In this document: one piece after another, positions 7,642-10,682 of the stretch
How positions within the stretch are numbered: the stretch's first letter is position 1
Layout of the letters: the number at the start of each line of letters is the position of its first letter
Assembly: GCA_026770575.1 (NCBI GenBank)
Contig: MU657205.1
Location: 280,195-290,876, forward strand
Reading direction: 5' to 3'
Source: Pelagophyceae sp. CCMP2097
Lineage: Eukaryota > Sar > Pelagophyceae
DNA length: 10,682 nt
Made by a program: the position numbers and the translations under genes
Notes under the pieces: model-generated
The model's input: only the letters and a program-made list of their open reading frames with translations
What the model was told of the DNA's origin: nothing
The model's database searches: none

Positions 7642-7957
7642 GCGATCGGCGGCGGCGGGCGGGCGGGCACGACTCGCGGGCACGGTACGGGGATCAGAAG
7701 CCTATAGTAACCGACCGGAGATGAGTACTAAAGATCGGTCGTACGTTTGCGACGGACACTGAGGTGAACCAGAGTAAGTTCAATAAAGTGATTCAATGCG
7801 AAAAATCTGTTTCAATGCGAAAAATCAAGCAGATTGTGACGTATTCCGGAAAGATTTCGGAGAACGTTCCTTTTCCGATCGTCATTGGAAGCTAGTCAGC
7901 GGCGCCGAACAAGCCTCGTCGGCACAACGTTCCGTCGAGACCCCCGCGCACTCCAGC
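7642..7957. promoter_or_regulatory. Spacer between divergent genes, with 16-bp direct repeat
   Basis: This interval separates the minus-strand homeodomain gene from the possible plus-strand gene at 7958, so it would hold both promoters. It is less GC-rich than its surroundings and contains TTCAATGCGAAAAATC twice, at 7792-7807 and 7811-7826 (19-bp period). A TGACGT core lies at 7836-7841 and a TTTCGGAGAACGTTCC-like palindromic stretch near 7856. No TATA box can be assigned with confidence. Regulatory function is inference from position. Confidence 0.35.
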
Positions 7958-8408
7958 ATGCCGGCGCTCTACCGCCTCGCCACCGGGGCCTGCCTCGCCA
8001 CCATGTGCGTCGGTCCCTCGTCGGTGAAGGGTCCCTCGTCGGGCCCTCTGTGGCGGGCCTCGCACGAGAGCCGCGCCTCGGCACGCGGGTCGGCGCGGGC
8101 CACCGAGGGCGCGCCTTAGGCTGTGCAACGGCTTCACGGTCCCGCGCCTCGCGGTCCCGCGGTCTGGCGGCCTCGGTGCGCCGCGGTCTGGCGGCCTCGA
8201 TGCCCCGCGGTCTGCGGCAGCCCGCCCCGGCGACGCCGCGCCGCCCGCGGGCGGCGACGACCACGCGGCCGCCGCGCCGGCCGCGGAAGAAGTTTTGGTG
8301 CCTCCGAGCGCCGCGCAGCCTCGGCGGCGGGCGACGCCTTGGTTGGACGTTCCGAAGTTCGATTTCGCAAAGGCTATGCTCACCTCGGCGCCAGAGTTCG
8401 ACCTCTGA
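7958..8408 (+). CDS. Small hypothetical protein, two exons (tentative)
   Basis: Proposed exon 1 is 7958-8004 (starts MPALYRLATGACLAT). The intron is 8005-8119 (GTGCGT...CCTTAG). Exon 2 is 8120-8408, ending in TGA, for 111 residues. The donor is identical to that of introns 1 and 2 in the neighbouring homeodomain gene, and phase is kept. The reason to look here is the exon-2 tail: after a Pro/Ala/Arg-rich part with a repeated PRSGGL block, the frame reads TPWLDVPKFDFAKAML and ends in EFDL. That mix of hydrophobic and acidic residues is unlike the Arg-rich output of the other frames. I do not recognise the protein. The first residues are weakly signal-peptide-like. The gene would be divergent from the homeodomain gene. 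Exon 2 is more credible than exon 1. Confidence 0.3.
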
Positions 8409-8851
8409 CGCTTCATTGGACTCCCAGCAAATCGGTTAGTGAAGCAAATGTATGTGGCATTGCTTTCCGAGACCGTCTTCGACCTCTCGATCATCATGAT
8501 GCTTCTGAATCTCAATTCGACAATCTCAATTCGACCTCCGTGACGCCTCGCCCTCCTTGCTACGCCTTTGCGGCGCGACGACCTTAAACGACCTCGGACG
8601 ATTCTGCGCCGCCGCGGGCCGCCGGCCAGAGGCCGGCGACGAGGGACCCCTGCTGCGCGGCGCCAGAGCCACCGTGACGCGTCGTCGAGCGGCAGGCGTC
8701 TCGGCGACGGCGCGGCTCTGCGACGCCGAGGCGGGCGCTGCGGACGGCGCTCGAGGGGCGCGCCGGCGGACACGGACCCCGTCGACCCGGACCGCCCCGC
8801 CGTGAAGCGGCGCCCCGGCGCGGTTCGATATTAAAACTCACATCGTCGTTG
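8409..8851. other. Spacer between the two convergent genes; no gene seen
   Basis: The first 170 bases are lower in GC and could be the 3' UTR of the plus-strand candidate. They contain AATCTCAATTCGAC twice in close succession (about 8509-8536). From 8580 to 8820 the GC is very high and several frames on both strands are open for 60-90 codons, all Arg/Ala/Gly-rich and mutually overlapping, with no motif to choose one. Confidence 0.4.
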
Positions 8852-10193
8852 TCATTTGAATCCAAAAGGCTCCGTACGCGCAGACGAGGGCCGCAGCCGG
8901 CACGTGATCGAGAGGGGGTTATTTGGGCAAGGCTGAGGATGCCCGGGGCTCTGGTGATCCGTACGCCGGAATTTTTTTCTCGTCGGCCGGGCGCTGGGCT
9001 GGGTTGGGGGCGGAGCGTCGCGGCTCGTTGGGCTGGGTCGTGGCTCGGAGCTACGTCGCCACTTCCTCCGTCGGGGCCTCTGTAACGCCACCGTCGGCAC
9101 CATCGTCGGCACCACCGTCGGCACCACAGTCGAGGCCGGTGTCGACACCACCGTCGGATCCTCTCCCGTCGGCAACACCGTCGACGGAGCCACCGACGGA
9201 GCCACCGTCCTCGGAACCACACTTGGAGCGACCGTCGATGGCGCCACCGTCGTCGGAAACACCACGCTCAGAGCGACCGTCGACAGAGCCACTGTCGTCG
9301 GCGCCACGAGGCTCGGGGCCACCGTCGACGGCACGGCGACGCTCGGGGCGACCGTCGGCACTGTGCCGCGGAGCGACGGCTGGCCCGTCGACACCGAGGC
9401 GGGCGGGGCCGTCGGCGGGAGGGTTGTCGGAGGCTGGGCCGTCGGGGGCTGGGCCGTCGGAGGTGCGGGCGGCGTGGGCGGGATGGACGGCGTTTCGTCG
9501 AGCGCCTCGCAGTAGCAGGGCACGAGCTGGTCGGGCCGCGTGGCACGGGTAGTCGTACCTTTCCATCCGACAATCCCTCGAGGATCGACATCGGTCCAAG
9601 GCACGCACCAGTAGCCCTTCTTGCCGTCGGATTGGCCGCCGCGGATGAAGGCGCCGGTATTGTCGAAGACTGCACAATTCTCCTTGTTCGTCTCCACGTC
9701 GTTGGCGAGGTTGTTCGCACCGTCGTTGGGCTCGTTTGCCATCCAGCGCAGCGGGAAAATAGATTTGCACTCGCCGTCGTGCGCCCAGTCTACGACGGCG
9801 CGCAGTTGGCATCGCGACGCGAGCATCGACTCGCAACGCCTTCCGAAGACGCTGCCCCCTCGCTCTTTGCCGGCCCGCCCAAAAGGCCATTTTGCCAGAG
9901 GTCGAGCCATGTGCGGCCGTCGCCGTGTTGCGTGAGAAGATCCGAAAAGCTTTGTCTTCCAAGTCCGTGATGCAGGGCAGCCTGAAACCGTTGACAGCGC
10001 AGAGCGCGGAGAAGTAGCCGCGCGTCGAACCCGGGCTGAGGCGCTGGATTTTTGGGTGTTCGCAGAATCCGGAGTCGCAGAGGCATTGAAAACCCGCTCC
10101 CGACTCGACGCGCCCGACTTCACATAAAGTGTCGAACCACCGTCCAGTGGACGCGCCGCTCAAGTTGAATACCTCTTCAGAAAACGCCGAAAA
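8852..10193 (-). CDS. C-type-lectin-like protein with mucin-like stalk (frame broken twice; possible pseudogene)
   Basis: Three minus-strand frames each hold part of one protein. Frame 1 (10193 to about 9948) is Cys-rich (FQCLCDSGFCEHP, EGF-like), then SALCAVNGFRLPCITDLEDKAF, which fits the first helices of a C-type-lectin-like domain (CTLD). Frame 2 (about 9948-9859) has SDLLTQHGDGRTWLDLW, the next CTLD strand. Frame 3 (about 9859-8852) has DWAHDGECK, RWMANEPND with EPN at 9733-9725, KENCAVFDN, then WTD at 9598-9590 and PCYCEAL. EPN plus a W-x-D motif is the calcium/mannose-type sugar site in classical CTLDs; here WTD replaces WND. A long Thr/Pro/Ser/Val stalk follows (STVAPSVAP-type repeats), as in secreted or wall-bound lectins. 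No initiator ATG or signal peptide is visible, so an upstream exon is probably missing. The C-terminal end is uncertain: TGA-free frame 3 runs to 8852, while another frame stops at 9051. No transmembrane segment is seen. Confidence 0.6.
9070..9480. repeat. Minisatellite coding for the lectin stalk
   Basis: Imperfect copies of ACCGTCGGC and ACCGTCGAC (plus strand), spaced mostly 9-30 bases, encode alternating Val/Pro/Thr/Ser/Ala on the minus strand. The spacing keeps the stalk frame open. Such arrays expand and contract easily, so stalk length probably varies between strains. The Thr/Ser density suggests O-glycosylation if the protein is secreted. Confidence 0.7.
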
Positions 10194-10196
10194 CTA

Positions 10197-10359
10197 TAAG
10201 CTTGCGTCGTATAGCAGTACAATAGAACACCAAAAATGAAAAAGCGCTATAGACGCCGTTTTTGAGACTATAGACAGGCTCCAGCGGTTGTCCATAACAA
10301 CCAATGAACAACTGCGCACGCCCTAAGAAGAGTAGCTGTTTTGAAAGCAACTGCAACAG
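10197..10359. other. AT-richer spacer upstream of the lectin gene
   Basis: No gene is recognised. CTATAGAC occurs twice (about 10239 and 10269), and a 6-bp hairpin GGTTGT-CCATA-ACAACC lies at 10286-10302. It could be an intron or the promoter of the minus-strand lectin gene, whose first exon is not found. Confidence 0.35.
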
Positions 10360-10682
10360 AAAACGACTGCGCCGTTTGCGACGGCTGCGCCTCAAGCAAC
10401 GAAATAAGGCAACTGCGCAGTTTGCTGCGGTTGCCTTACTTGCGACGCTGCGCCGTCTGCGGCGGCTGCGCCACCAACAGAGGTAAAAGGCGGCTGCGCC
10501 GCATGCGGAGGCTGCATAAGGCAGCTTCTACGCATACGGCGGCAGCATAAGGCGGCTGCGCCGTATGCTGCGGCTGCGCCGCCAGCGACGACAAAAGGCG
10601 GCTGCACCGCATGTGACATATGCGTAAGGCGGCTGCGCCGCCTGCGACGTATGAACCAAGAGCAGCGGTAGCAAGATGCGAC
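10360..10682. repeat. Irregular GGCGGCTGCGCC repeat cluster (continues past the right edge)
   Basis: The core AAGGCGGCTGCGCCG or a close variant occurs near 10405, 10486, 10549, 10594 and 10626 at shrinking spacing (81, 63, 45, 32). Related TGCGCCG(T/C)NTGCGNCGG pieces lie from 10366. Each core is partly self-complementary (GGCGG...CCGCC). Between cores, GCATGCGGAGG, GCATACGGCGGC and GCATGTGACATATG are variants of one spacer. It is unlike the 2989-5880 satellite. Confidence 0.8.

Noticed and set aside
7892..8773. 293-codon minus-strand frame
   Set aside because: Arg/Pro/Gly low complexity, apparent antisense of the plus-strand candidate, no domain.
8557..8834. Plus-strand frames of 82-88 codons
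   Set aside because: No ATG for the better one, overlapping alternatives in other frames, no motif.

Overview
The window looks like nuclear DNA from a GC-rich eukaryotic microbe. My best guess is a heterokont-type unicellular alga (Aureococcus-like), but the sequence alone does not fix the species. The eukaryotic signs are: a homeodomain gene that only makes sense with three short GT-AG introns (160, 63 and 78 bp); a RING finger; a C-type-lectin-like domain with a mucin-like stalk; TA-flanked MITE-type transposons; a tRNA-like Pol III box pair with an A-rich tail; and about 3 kb of satellite. There are no bacterial operons or ribosome binding sites.

Layout, left to right. (1) 1-760, minus strand: a long reading frame running off the left edge, tentatively the C-terminal part of a DDE-transposase-like protein with a long low-complexity extension. 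(2) 836-1515: two different miniature inverted-repeat transposons, placed head to tail at one TA target and sharing the middle TA. (3) 1519-2985: no convincing gene. It holds an AT-rich palindrome, a SINE-like tRNA relic, a GACA/GACG microsatellite, an AATTGGGG-rich hairpin element and small tandem duplications. (4) About 2989-6172: a tandem satellite with units of roughly 120-160 bp, showing signs of higher-order duplication, then a variant 153-bp unit. Unit lengths are not multiples of three, so the long open frames here are not believable genes. (5) 7641-6324, minus strand: a four-exon gene for a TALE-class homeodomain protein which, by in-frame splicing, ends in a C3H2C3 RING finger. This is the most interesting object in the window. 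(6) 7958-8408, plus strand: a weakly supported two-exon small gene, divergent from the homeodomain gene. (7) About 10193-8852, minus strand: a C-type-lectin-like protein with an EPN motif and a Thr/Pro/Ser/Val stalk. Its reading frame breaks twice, and both breaks can be placed in homopolymer runs. (8) About 10360-10682: an irregular GGCGGCTGCGCC repeat cluster running off the right edge.

The genes do not form a pathway. The window reads as a few unrelated single genes separated by repeats. The TALE homeodomain gene is probably a DNA-binding regulator. In green and brown algae, TALE proteins control the haploid-diploid switch. A RING on the same polypeptide would couple DNA binding to ubiquitin ligase activity, if the splicing model is right.
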